This document shows positions 44,079-50,831 of a DNA stretch of 64,000 nucleotides, piece by piece; the stretch's first letter is position 1; each line of letters opens with the position of its first letter. The stretch is from Coralliovum pocilloporae. Its GTDB lineage: Bacteria > Pseudomonadota > Alphaproteobacteria > Rhizobiales > Cohaesibacteraceae. The notes below the pieces were generated by a model. That model saw only the letters and a list, made by a program, of their open reading frames with translations. It searched no databases and was not told the DNA's origin. The stretch lies in contig NZ_CP132542.1 of assembly GCF_030845175.1 (NCBI RefSeq), positions 2,639,501-2,703,500 on the forward strand, in the 5' to 3' direction. The translations under genes were made by a program, and so were the position numbers.

Positions 44079-44816
44079 ATGGAATTCGACATTACGATCT
44101 GGGGCGCGTTGATTGCCGGACTGATCTCCTTCATCTCCCCATGTGTGCTGCCCATCGTACCGCCCTATCTGTGCTATCTCGCGGGCGTATCCCTTAACCA
44201 GCTGACCGGTGAGGATGGTGAAGGCGCTGATCCGGTCAAGGTTTTCACAGCGGCGCTGACCTTTGTGCTCGGCTTCTCGACTGTCTTTGTGGCGCTCGGA
44301 GCCGGGGCCTCTCTGGCCGGTATTTCGCTTGCAGAGCATGCCAGCTGGCTCATCTATGTGGCTGGAGCCATCATCATTGCCATGGGGCTGCATTTCCTCG
44401 GTGTGTTTCGTATCCGGGCACTCTATTCCGAAGCCCGCGTTCATGTGGACAAGAAACCGGCTGGTGCCTTTGGTTCCTATCTGATTGGCCTCGCATTCGG
44501 TTTCGCCTGGACACCCTGCATCGGCCCGATCCTGGGCACCATCCTTGTGGTGGCTTCTGCTGAAGAAACTGTATCACAGGGGGCTCTCCTGCTGGCGGTC
44601 TATTCCCTCGGTATTGGTATTCCATTCCTGCTGGCCGCTGCGTTTGCCGGACCGTTCATGCGGTTCATGGCAGGTTTCCGCCGTCATCTCGGCAAGGTGG
44701 AAAAGGTCATGGGTGGCCTGCTGGTCTTCACCGGTATCATGATCATGACCGGTCAGCTGGCCCGCCTGTCTTACTGGATGCTTGAGCTGTTCCCGGGACT
44801 GGCCACCATCGGCTGA
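44079..44816 (+). CDS. ccdA: CcdA-type thiol-disulphide membrane transporter (cytochrome c biogenesis)
   Basis: A 245-residue DsbD-beta/CcdA protein that passes reducing equivalents from cytoplasmic thioredoxin to the periplasm. Six helices are present; the two redox cysteines lie in SPCVLPIVPPYLCYLAG and FAWTPCIGPILG, as expected. It supplies reductant to CcmH/CcmG-type proteins, linking it to the ccm operon 24 kb to the left. It ends only 12 bases from the convergent MFS gene, leaving no room for a separate terminator. Confidence 0.94.
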   Translation: MEFDITIWGALIAGLISFISPCVLPIVPPYLCYLAGVSLNQLTGEDGEGADPVKVFTAALTFVLGFSTVFVALGAGASLAGISLAEHASWLIYVAGAIIIAMGLHFLGVFRIRALYSEARVHVDKKPAGAFGSYLIGLAFGFAWTPCIGPILGTILVVASAEETVSQGALLLAVYSLGIGIPFLLAAAFAGPFMRFMAGFRRHLGKVEKVMGGLLVFTGIMIMTGQLARLSYWMLELFPGLATIG

Positions 44817-44828
44817 TCCGGATGTGCC

Positions 44829-46040
44829 CTAGGCCGTCTGTTCAACTGGCTTCAGCTCATGGCGGCGGGCGAAATACCAGACCCATGCCACACTCTGTAA
44901 GGCCAGGAATGCCGTGAACGTGACGGTATAGCCGGTTGAAACACCGCTCTCGAACAGATCAATCAGTTCTCCCGTCAGCCATTGCATGGCAAAAGCCAGG
45001 ATGAAAACGAGAAAGTTGATCGCTGTGTTGACCCGCCCGGCCAGGGCGCGGGGGAAGAGCTGGGTCAGCGCCGCATATGAAATAATCCCTGATGTTCCCG
45101 CGAAGGTGTAAAGCAGCCAGACCGGCCACACAGTTTCAGCGGGAAGCAGGATCAACAGCACCTGGGCCACGAGAAAAGCGCCCATACCGCAGACGCTGAC
45201 TGTTGCCGCCGAGATGCCCCGGTTGCCGAGACGTGTTGCCAGAGCCCCGAGCCCCAGAAATCCCGCCATCTGTGCTGCAGCCATAAAAGACAGAAGATTG
45301 GCCGCCGATGCTGGTGTAAACCCTGCCAGGTCTCTCAGCCAGGGGCCTGCCCAGAGCGTCGGGATAGCCAGATAGGTGGCCTGGCTTAAGACGCAGAGTG
45401 GCGTGATGGCCCAGAAGGCCGGATGAGTGACAACGGTCTTCAGACCCTGCATCTGCTGGCCAAAGCTCTGTGGAGAAGGGCGGTCACCATCTTTCCGCGG
45501 CACAATCAGATAGATGGCCAATGCCACTATTGCAGTTGCCACGGCCAGGGCAAAGAATACGGCGCGCCAGTCAAAGGCATTGATAAGGAAATCGGTCGGG
45601 CGACCGCCCACCAGAGCCCCAAGCCCGCCTGCGGTCAGGTGGATGCCATTGATCAGTGGCAGACGCTCCGCACTCGACCATTCCGCGTAAGCCTTGAAGG
45701 CCGCCATCAGGGCTGCGGAAACGCCAAATCCGATCAAGGCCCTGCCGATAGTCAGACCAACCAGCCCGGTTGAGGCCGCAAAAATGGCTGATCCGGCAGC
45801 GGCAAAGAGCAGAAGAACAGCTTCCACCTTGCGCGGCCCGAACTTGTCGAGCAGAAGGCCGAGCGGGATCTGTGCGGCGGCAAAGGTCAGGAAATAGGTG
45901 CTGGTCAGCAGGCCAAGGTCACCTGAATCAAGCTGCATGGATTCAGCCAGATGCGGGCCGGCAACACTATTCACCACCCGGAACAGATAGCTCAGGAAAT
46001 AACCCAGCGCGAAAGGAATAAGCACACGAAGAAATAACAT
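44829..46040 (-). CDS. Major facilitator superfamily transporter
   Basis: A 403-residue MFS protein with about 12 hydrophobic helices. The N-terminal half carries FGPRKVEAVLLLFAAAGSAIFA in the loop 2-3 region and helix 4 has GRALIGFGVSAALMAAFKAY. The substrate is unknown; the family resembles sugar-phosphate/oxalate-type or CynX-like carriers. ATG 46040 is preferred over TTG 46046. A perfect dyad TTTTTGAC-N6-GTCAAAAA lies 40-61 bases upstream and is probably an operator. The gene is divergent from the truncated-haemoglobin operon. Confidence 0.9.
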   Translation of the reverse strand: MLFLRVLIPFALGYFLSYLFRVVNSVAGPHLAESMQLDSGDLGLLTSTYFLTFAAAQIPLGLLLDKFGPRKVEAVLLLFAAAGSAIFAASTGLVGLTIGRALIGFGVSAALMAAFKAYAEWSSAERLPLINGIHLTAGGLGALVGGRPTDFLINAFDWRAVFFALAVATAIVALAIYLIVPRKDGDRPSPQSFGQQMQGLKTVVTHPAFWAITPLCVLSQATYLAIPTLWAGPWLRDLAGFTPASAANLLSFMAAAQMAGFLGLGALATRLGNRGISAATVSVCGMGAFLVAQVLLILLPAETVWPVWLLYTFAGTSGIISYAALTQLFPRALAGRVNTAINFLVFILAFAMQWLTGELIDLFESGVSTGYTVTFTAFLALQSVAWVWYFARRHELKPVEQTA

Positions 46041-46079
46041 GCGCAATCGGTAAAGAGCAGCCCGCCAAAGAGCAAACTG

Positions 46080-46101
46080 TTTTTGACCAAACAGTCAAAA
46101 A
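46080..46101. promoter_or_regulatory. Candidate repressor operator upstream of the MFS gene
   Basis: TTTTTGAC (46080-46087) and GTCAAAAA (46094-46101) form a perfect 8-bp dyad around CAAACA. The core TGAC-N6-GTCA is of the kind bound by TetR-family dimers. No regulator gene is adjacent. Confidence 0.6.
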
Positions 46102-46210
46102 AAGAACTGTCCGGGTCAGATTGAACGCAGAAAGCCGAGCGAAACCCGGTCGGTGCGACATTTTGTAGTGCTGGCAGATTGTGGATTGATTATCTCGACA
46201 GGGTGCTGCA

Positions 46211-46216
46211 TATAAT
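46211..46216 (+). promoter_or_regulatory. -10 box of the truncated-haemoglobin promoter
   Basis: A consensus TATAAT lies 33 bases before the start codon. TTGATT at 46186-46191 is a possible -35, although the 19-base spacing is long, so an activator or an alternative -35 may be involved. Confidence 0.5.
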
Positions 46217-46248
46217 AAGTATATAAAATACCTAATTTAGAGGTTACC

Positions 46249-46722
46249 ATGTCTCTCAATGCCTATCCAAAGACATCTTCGGATCCGCTTCATCCGTCGA
46301 TCACGGAAGAGCAGATCTCTGATCTTGTTGACTGCTTCTATGGGGCTGTCAGGCAGGACGAGCGCCTGGGGCCGGTCTTTGAAGGCCGGATAGCCGGACG
46401 CTGGGATGAGCATCTGGGGCGGATGAAACTGTTCTGGGGCTCTGTTCTGCTGCGCGATGGCGGGTACAAAGGGCAACCGATGGTCATTCACAAAAGGCTG
46501 GATACAGCTGCTCCGGATGACTTCAGGATCTGGCTGACCTTGTTTCGCGCCCAGGCGCAGAAGAGCTTTGAACCGGAGGCCGCAAGGCTTGTTATCGAAG
46601 CGGCTGAACGGATCGCCCAGAGCCTTTGGCTGGGCATGTTCGGTGATCCCTTCTCCAAGCCGCCGTGCTGGATGAAATCTGAAACGGTCGAACCATCAGT
46701 TGATGTGGAGTGTGCCCTATGA
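46249..46722 (+). CDS. Group III truncated haemoglobin
   Basis: A 157-residue haem globin of the group III (P/trHbP) class. The B-helix aromatic pair is in DLVDCFYGAVRQDERLGPVFEG, the E helix contains WDEHLGRMKLFWGSVLL, and the proximal histidine is in KGQPMVIHKRL. Such globins are linked to NO or oxygen chemistry in bacteria, but the role is not settled. TAGAGG lies before the ATG. The stop overlaps the next start as ATGA, so it heads a three-gene operon with two small membrane proteins. Confidence 0.93.
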   Translation: MSLNAYPKTSSDPLHPSITEEQISDLVDCFYGAVRQDERLGPVFEGRIAGRWDEHLGRMKLFWGSVLLRDGGYKGQPMVIHKRLDTAAPDDFRIWLTLFRAQAQKSFEPEAARLVIEAAERIAQSLWLGMFGDPFSKPPCWMKSETVEPSVDVECAL

Positions 46723-46949
46723 TCCCCGCCATTGTTCTTATCGCAGAGGTGCTGTGTTTTCTCTGGTTTGCTGCTTTCTGCACGCTTCTGACAAGCATGC
46801 ACAGGGAAGCGCGCCATATGAAACCCCCGGCAATGGACAGATTCGGGCGGGTTCTCTCTGGAAGTGCCCGTATAGCCTTTGGTCTGGGTGTTGCAGCCCT
46901 GTTCGTGCTGACAGGCACACAGGTCATAGAGTTCATTCAGGTCTCTTGA
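46719..46949 (+). CDS. Small two-helix membrane protein coupled to truncated haemoglobin
   Basis: A 76-residue protein with two hydrophobic helices: AIVLIAEVLCFLWFAAFCTLLT (about 4-26) and IAFGLGVAALFVLTGTQVIEFI (about 52-73), separated by a basic linker SMHREARHMKPPAMDRFGRVLSG. It has no known domain. The ATG overlaps the haemoglobin stop (ATGA), so translation is coupled. His and Met residues in the loop could bind haem or metal, but this is speculative. Confidence 0.78.
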   Translation: MIPAIVLIAEVLCFLWFAAFCTLLTSMHREARHMKPPAMDRFGRVLSGSARIAFGLGVAALFVLTGTQVIEFIQVS

Positions 46950-46989
46950 TGGAAACAGGTGATCTGAATCCTGAAAACAGGAGAAAACA

Positions 46990-47085
46990 ATGCTGAAGAA
47001 AGATATCCTTCTTCCCGCCTTTCTGGTCTTTGGTGCCGCGCCCATGCCTCTGTGGCTCTGGCTGGTGGTCTGGTTGTATCTTTAG
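46990..47085 (+). CDS. 31-residue membrane microprotein
   Basis: A short frame reads MLKKDILLPAFLVFGAAP and continues with a Trp/Leu-rich end to a TAG stop at 47083-47085. AGGAGA lies six bases before the ATG. It is a single membrane helix with a positive N-terminus and would be cotranscribed with the haemoglobin operon, 40 bases after the previous stop. It is too short to recognise by homology; the clean ribosome site and the operon position are the support. Confidence 0.6.
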   Translation: MLKKDILLPAFLVFGAAPMPLWLWLVVWLYL

Positions 47086-47560
47086 GGTTTTGACCCTAGT
47101 CCCATAAATTCCATCCGTTCAGACCCATCAATCAACGGGATTTGACCACGCGATTGCCGCGTTGAAAGCAATCATGGCGGGATAAAAGGTTATGTTTGCG
47201 ATAAAACTTAATAATAATATGTATATAATGTATATATATTAAAATATACTTGTATATTATTAATATAATTTAGCACTTTATACGAAAGTATCGCGTGGAT
47301 ATTCACCTTCTGGGCGTGTCGTGCTTTACTGATTGCGGTTTCGTATCGGGCGAAACTGTAAAGGGAGTACGGGGAGGCTATCAGCGCGGGGGCGTATTGC
47401 AAGTACAGGTCGTCGAATAACTGGTCTTACAGGTCTCTGCGGTCGGGAGCGGGGGAAACCTGTCATTGACTTCGAAAGGAGTTCTTTCGAAGGCGGGTTT
47501 GCTGTGTCTTGTATTGTGTGTCCGCAAAGAAGCTCCTCTTTCAGAAAAGAGGAAAACAGG
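47086..47560. other. Long leader / intergenic region with A+T-rich tract and two hairpins
   Basis: No convincing gene is seen. Bases 47205-47275 are a TATA-rich tract. Two hairpins lie close to the next gene: CTTCGAAAG-N5-CTTTCGAAG (about 47469-47491) and TCCTCTTT-N4-AAAGAGGA (47535-47554), whose 3' arm contains the Shine-Dalgarno GAGGA. The open frame from 47333 into the next gene is arginine-rich and unlikely to be translated. Confidence 0.6.
47535..47554 (+). promoter_or_regulatory. Hairpin that can sequester the ribosome-binding site of the GNAT gene
   Basis: TCCTCTTT pairs perfectly with AAAGAGGA around a CAGA loop. The GAGGA needed to start translation at 47561 lies in the 3' arm, so folding should lower translation. 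Confidence 0.55.
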
Positions 47561-48310
47561 ATGAAGGATACATTTGATCCTCTTGTCACTGCAGAAGCTA
47601 TTTCGGTCCTTGCAGATGATATTCGAGAGCAGAATCTTGAGATCAGGGTCGAGTATGATTTTGATCGGCTGAACGAGGTTTGCCAGTCCTTTGAGGGCAA
47701 GGAACTGTCAGAGCAGTTCCAGACACGTTATTTCGATTTTACGCCAGCCAATGCATTCTGGCTGGCCATTTCTGAACCGGGCGGGCGTATCATATCGGTT
47801 GTTGCTGCCCGGTTTGAAGACCTTTCGGGGATCAGATTGTCTGATCACTGGCTACAGCAGCAGAAACGGATCTATATCGACCCCTATGGTGGCGATGCCC
47901 GCCTGGCGGAGCAGTCCTGTCCTGGGGCCGAACAGATTACCGGTCGGGTCGTCTATCATGGTGATATGTGGCTGGAAAAGGAATATCGCGGCGGCCCGCT
48001 GGCGATGCTGATTACACGGCTCAGCCAGCTTATGGTCTACGCCAAATGGCAGCCGGACTATATCTACTGCTTCATGTCCGAAAAACTGGTTCAGCGAGGA
48101 TTCTCGACCGGGCAGGGCTACGCCCATATGCAGCCTGTGGGGACGCACTGGCTAGTGGCACCGCATCATATACCTGCCGACGATTGGCTGCTGTGGAACG
48201 CACGGTCAGATCTGACCTATCTTGCGAGGGTTCTGTCGGGGAGAGCTGTAGCGGCGCAGTCATACAGCCAAGCACACGAGCCCCGCTTGGTGTCTGCATT
48301 GGCAGAATAA
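47561..48310 (+). CDS. GNAT-fold hypothetical protein
   Basis: A 249-residue soluble protein. The segment LEKEYRGGPLAMLITRLSQLM, followed by YIYCFMSEKLVQRGFSTGQGY, resembles the acetyl-CoA-binding motif A and following helix-strand of GNAT acyltransferases; AFWLAISEPGGRIISVVAARFEDL would be the central strands. The substrate is unknown. The start at 47561 is set by GAGGAAAACAGG. It faces the PAS-like gene at 48072-48707, with a 239-base antisense overlap of the two 3' ends. A leader with two hairpins precedes it. Confidence 0.75.
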   Translation: MKDTFDPLVTAEAISVLADDIREQNLEIRVEYDFDRLNEVCQSFEGKELSEQFQTRYFDFTPANAFWLAISEPGGRIISVVAARFEDLSGIRLSDHWLQQQKRIYIDPYGGDARLAEQSCPGAEQITGRVVYHGDMWLEKEYRGGPLAMLITRLSQLMVYAKWQPDYIYCFMSEKLVQRGFSTGQGYAHMQPVGTHWLVAPHHIPADDWLLWNARSDLTYLARVLSGRAVAAQSYSQAHEPRLVSALAE

Positions 48311-48707
48311 GCCGTTCATAAGTGATGACGGCCTCACCAACATCGTGAAGGATGGTATGGACCGACACGGTGTCGAAATTGGCTTCGCCGTTCTGGGCTG
48401 CAAAATAGCCCGGAGCGGCGAGCTTTTCCAGCTCGCTGTCAGGCGTGACATCATTATCCAGAACAGACTGTGCCCATTCCCTGCCATAACAGCGGGATAC
48501 AAAGCTGTCTTCACCGATAAACAGAAATGGTGGCGACTGGAATTCCTGTCCCTTGGCTGAGCACAAGGTGAGCTTTGGCAGAAGATCCGACCATGCTTCA
48601 TCCAGCCGGCCGTTCAAGGCACGCCAGCGCTGCCAGAACGCCACCACATCCGCCTGCGCGGTGCGGTTTTCCAGACAGCTCAATGAATCGGAATGGACAA
48701 AGTTCAT
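48072..48707 (-). CDS. PAS-like (PAS_5 type) hypothetical protein overlapping the GNAT gene
   Basis: A 211-residue protein. The middle part (residues about 55-140) resembles PAS_5-type domains: PPFLFIGEDSFVSRCYGREWAQSVL, SVHTILHDVGEAVITYERLILPMQTPSGARVLG. The last ~75 residues lie antisense to the GNAT gene and are low in hydrophobic core residues, so the true protein may have ended earlier in the past. The start overlaps the stop of the 86-residue gene by ATGA, giving an operon XRE/86-residue/PAS-like on this strand, if the XRE gene is cotranscribed. No signal peptide is seen. Confidence 0.68.
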   Translation of the reverse strand: MNFVHSDSLSCLENRTAQADVVAFWQRWRALNGRLDEAWSDLLPKLTLCSAKGQEFQSPPFLFIGEDSFVSRCYGREWAQSVLDNDVTPDSELEKLAAPGYFAAQNGEANFDTVSVHTILHDVGEAVITYERLILPMQTPSGARVLGCMTAPLQLSPTEPSQDRSDLTVRSTAANRRQVYDAVPLASASPQAAYGRSPARSRILAEPVFRT

Positions 48708-48964
48708 TGCAGTGTACTGTTTCCGGCTTCCGTATCCGACATCAGTTTGGAAATCTTGTTGATGTAAAGCAGGGTCGTTTCCACTTCATCATCGGTCAGG
48801 TCATGCAAACTGTCTTTGCCGAATGACTGTTTGAGATAGGCCTGGCCTACGGCTTCCAGGCCAAGTGCATTCAGGTTCCGTTCGATTTGGCGAATCCTCG
48901 ATGTTCGGGACGCAGGTTTGGCCTGATCCAGGATATTCCAAATCTCACGACGAATATTGGTCAT
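48704..48964 (-). CDS. Small helical hypothetical protein, 86 residues
   Basis: The protein is charged and helical throughout (SRIRQIERNLNALGLEAVGQAYL, LTDDEVETTLLYINKISKLM), with no membrane helix or cysteine. No family is recognised; it could be a small partner or antisense modulator of one of the neighbours. It is coupled to the PAS-like gene (start-stop overlap at 48704-48707) and lies 79 bases downstream of the XRE gene. Confidence 0.68.
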   Translation of the reverse strand: MTNIRREIWNILDQAKPASRTSRIRQIERNLNALGLEAVGQAYLKQSFGKDSLHDLTDDEVETTLLYINKISKLMSDTEAGNSTLQ

Positions 48965-49043
48965 ATGGTTGTCCGCCTGTGATGGGTCATGCCGTCCCTC
49001 ATTAATGCGCCCACCATAGTTTTAGGTGCGGTCAGGGTGAAAA

Positions 49044-49520
49044 TCAACCTGTGGGGGAGTTGTCTCCCCGCCCTCGCAACCAGTTTGTCAGGTCACCAAG
49101 CGGCAGTTCGCCGTTGATTTGCAGCGTATCGGTATCAGACTGCATGCCTTGAAAATAGTCATACAGGCGAGAAACGAGGGCTGCAAAATGATGCGCCTCA
49201 AGAGACAGCTTTTCCTGCTCAAGCCATGACTGAACCGAATAGACCACTTCGGTCAGCAGCGCTGTATCAAGCGGATCGCGATCTCGAAGCCCGAACATTG
49301 TGTCGGTGGGCTCATCAGAAAGGCCGTAGAGATATTCAGCCGTGGTGTTGAGAGCCTGAGCAATCCGGGCAATGGATTCACCGGAAGGCGACTTGCTGCG
49401 ACCACGCAGAATGTTGCGGATCGTATCCTTATCAACTCCGGCGACATCACAAACAGTAGATGCCTTAAGGCCGGAAGCCTCAAGGCTGATTTTCAGACGG
49501 TCTCTTAAAGTCTCTGACAT
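49044..49520 (-). CDS. XRE-family helix-turn-helix regulator
   Basis: A 158-residue repressor-like protein. The HTH spans about residues 6-65 (SLEASGLKASTVCDVAGVDKDTIRNILRG, then SIARIAQALNTTAEYLYGLSD), the pattern of phage-type Cro/C1 regulators. The C-terminal part is helical (VVYSVQSWLEQEKLSLEAHHF, ALVSRLYDYFQG) and may dimerise. There is no LexA-like peptidase motif. Paired palindromes GGTACCTGTACC upstream (49566-49600) are the likely operators, implying autoregulation and perhaps control of the downstream 86-residue and PAS-like genes. Confidence 0.88.
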   Translation of the reverse strand: MSETLRDRLKISLEASGLKASTVCDVAGVDKDTIRNILRGRSKSPSGESIARIAQALNTTAEYLYGLSDEPTDTMFGLRDRDPLDTALLTEVVYSVQSWLEQEKLSLEAHHFAALVSRLYDYFQGMQSDTDTLQINGELPLGDLTNWLRGRGDNSPTG

Positions 49521-49565
49521 TATCTGTTCCGGAGGTTGTAATTTACCTCAGTTGAATTTTTTAGC

Positions 49566-49600
49566 GGTACCTGTACCTTTTTGGTTGCGGTACCTGTACC
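49566..49600. promoter_or_regulatory. Paired operator GGTACCTGTACC for the XRE regulator
   Basis: The 12-bp palindrome GGTAC-CT-GTACC occurs at 49566-49577 and 49589-49600, within 14-base exact repeats GCGGTACCTGTACC 23 bases apart (about two helical turns). A partial third half-site (GGTACGT) follows. They lie 46-80 bases upstream of the XRE start on the minus strand. Confidence 0.75.
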
Positions 49601-49800
49601 GGTACGTTAAACTATTTGTAGATGGTCGTTCAAGAAAAACTTGAACAAGGTCTTGGTAAATTTGTGTTTTCTGCCCCGAATCGGAATTCGCGATTATTTT
49701 CGACCCTGAAACCGTCAACAAAGAAATAGTTAGCTCCGTACCCCCCTTTGGTACTGCAGAAACCGCTCATCTGGGCGGTTTCTGTCGTTTGGGCACTCGT

Positions 49801-49896
49801 TGTTGCGTTGAATGGGATTCCCGCAACATGCTCACCACTTTTGCTGAAGCGCGTTGTTTTCGCAAACCCGGTTCCTATTTTGGCGCAACGCGCTTT
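49801..49896 (-). repeat. Dispersed ~97-bp intergenic element, copy 2 (inverted)
   Basis: The reverse complement matches 36675-36771 over its length, including AAAGCG at one end, CGCGCTTCAGCAAAAGTGGT and GAGCATG in the middle. Perfect inverted arms AAGCGCGTT and AACGCGCTT are preserved in this copy. Confidence 0.8.
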
Positions 49897-49973
49897 AGAT
49901 ACATCCCCGACAAGAGACCTGCAGCTTTGAAGGAGCGGTGTTCCGGATTTGCATCCGGAGATGCATTATAGCG

Positions 49974-50567
49974 TCAGGAATGTTTCGGTCTGTCGAGGGT
50001 GCGACTATGCCAGTGTTTCCGGCAAAGGGACATGTAGCGGTCATTCCCGCCAATCTCGATCTGGTCGCCGTCCTCGACCACCTCGCCATGATCATTCAGC
50101 CGGACAACCATGGTTGCCTTGCTGCCACACCAGCAGATCGTGCGGATTTCGCGTAGAGCATCTGCCAGGGCCAGCAGCGCGGCGCTGCCGGGAAAGAGCT
50201 TGCCCTGAAAATCAGTTCGGATGCCGTAACAGAGAACCGGAATACGCAGCTTGTCTGCCACATGTGCCAGCTGCCAGACCTGCTTTTCCGTCAGGAACTG
50301 GGCCTCGTCCACGAAGACCGCATCGATATGCGCTGCCTCATGAGCGTGGCTAACATGGGTAAAGAGGTCGCTGTCATTGTCATAGGTGTCAGCCTCGGCC
50401 TCGAGGCCAATCCGGGACGAAATCGTCCCCCGTCCGGCCCTGTCATCAAAGGCTGCGGTCAGCAACAGGGTCCGCATGCCGCGTTCCCGATAATTGTAGG
50501 AAGCCTGCAGCAGGGTCGTGGACTTCCCTGCATTCATGGTCGAGTAGTTAAAGTAAAGCTTGGCCAT
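49974..50567 (-). CDS. tdk: Thymidine kinase
   Basis: A 197-residue type II thymidine kinase that phosphorylates thymidine in the salvage pathway. The P-loop MNAGKST is at residues 11-17, FVDEAQFLT (DEAQ) near 90, and the zinc ribbon cysteines are in ICWCGSKAT and YMSLCRKHW (CXXC...CXXH type). The lasso-like loop and the length match the E. coli enzyme. It is transcribed toward the XRE gene, with no operon partner evident. Confidence 0.97.
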   Translation of the reverse strand: MAKLYFNYSTMNAGKSTTLLQASYNYRERGMRTLLLTAAFDDRAGRGTISSRIGLEAEADTYDNDSDLFTHVSHAHEAAHIDAVFVDEAQFLTEKQVWQLAHVADKLRIPVLCYGIRTDFQGKLFPGSAALLALADALREIRTICWCGSKATMVVRLNDHGEVVEDGDQIEIGGNDRYMSLCRKHWHSRTLDRPKHS

Positions 50568-50831
50568 CAGATATCACTGCGTAACCTGAACCCCGGAACG
50601 ATGGCAGTGAGAAAGGCCACAGTGGTGCGATTCTGTCAAATGAAGCTGTTTTGGTAGCTGCCGAAAGAACTGGTTCTAAAGTCTGCTTTGGCGTTCTCAG
50701 CCATACCAACTCCTCAGTTCAGTTCTGCCTTAATGTCCGTTAACGTTTCGCGCTGAACCCGGGTATCCAGATATGGTGTCTGAAGTCGCCTGACGAGCCG
50801 GGGAAAGTATGCGTATCCGGGGGTAGGGCAG

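Larger units (their letters stand above)
49521..49973. other. Intergenic region between XRE and tdk
   Basis: No gene is seen. It contains the XRE operators, a perfect 10-bp hairpin CAGAAACCGC/GCGGTTTCTG (49757-49784) without a clear T-run, and copy 2 of the dispersed element (49801-49896). Confidence 0.6.

Noticed and set aside
47088..47100. TTTTGACCCTAG as a MITE end
   Set aside because: The similarity stops after GACCCTAG, and there is no inverted partner.
47205..47275. TATA-rich tract as a replication origin or tRNA remnant
   Set aside because: There are no DnaA boxes or iterons that I can see and no cloverleaf; it is treated as A+T-rich intergenic DNA.
47333..47560. N-terminal extension of the GNAT gene
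   Set aside because: The 76 extra residues are arginine/glycine/serine rich and cross two perfect hairpins, whereas ATG 47561 has a clear Shine-Dalgarno.
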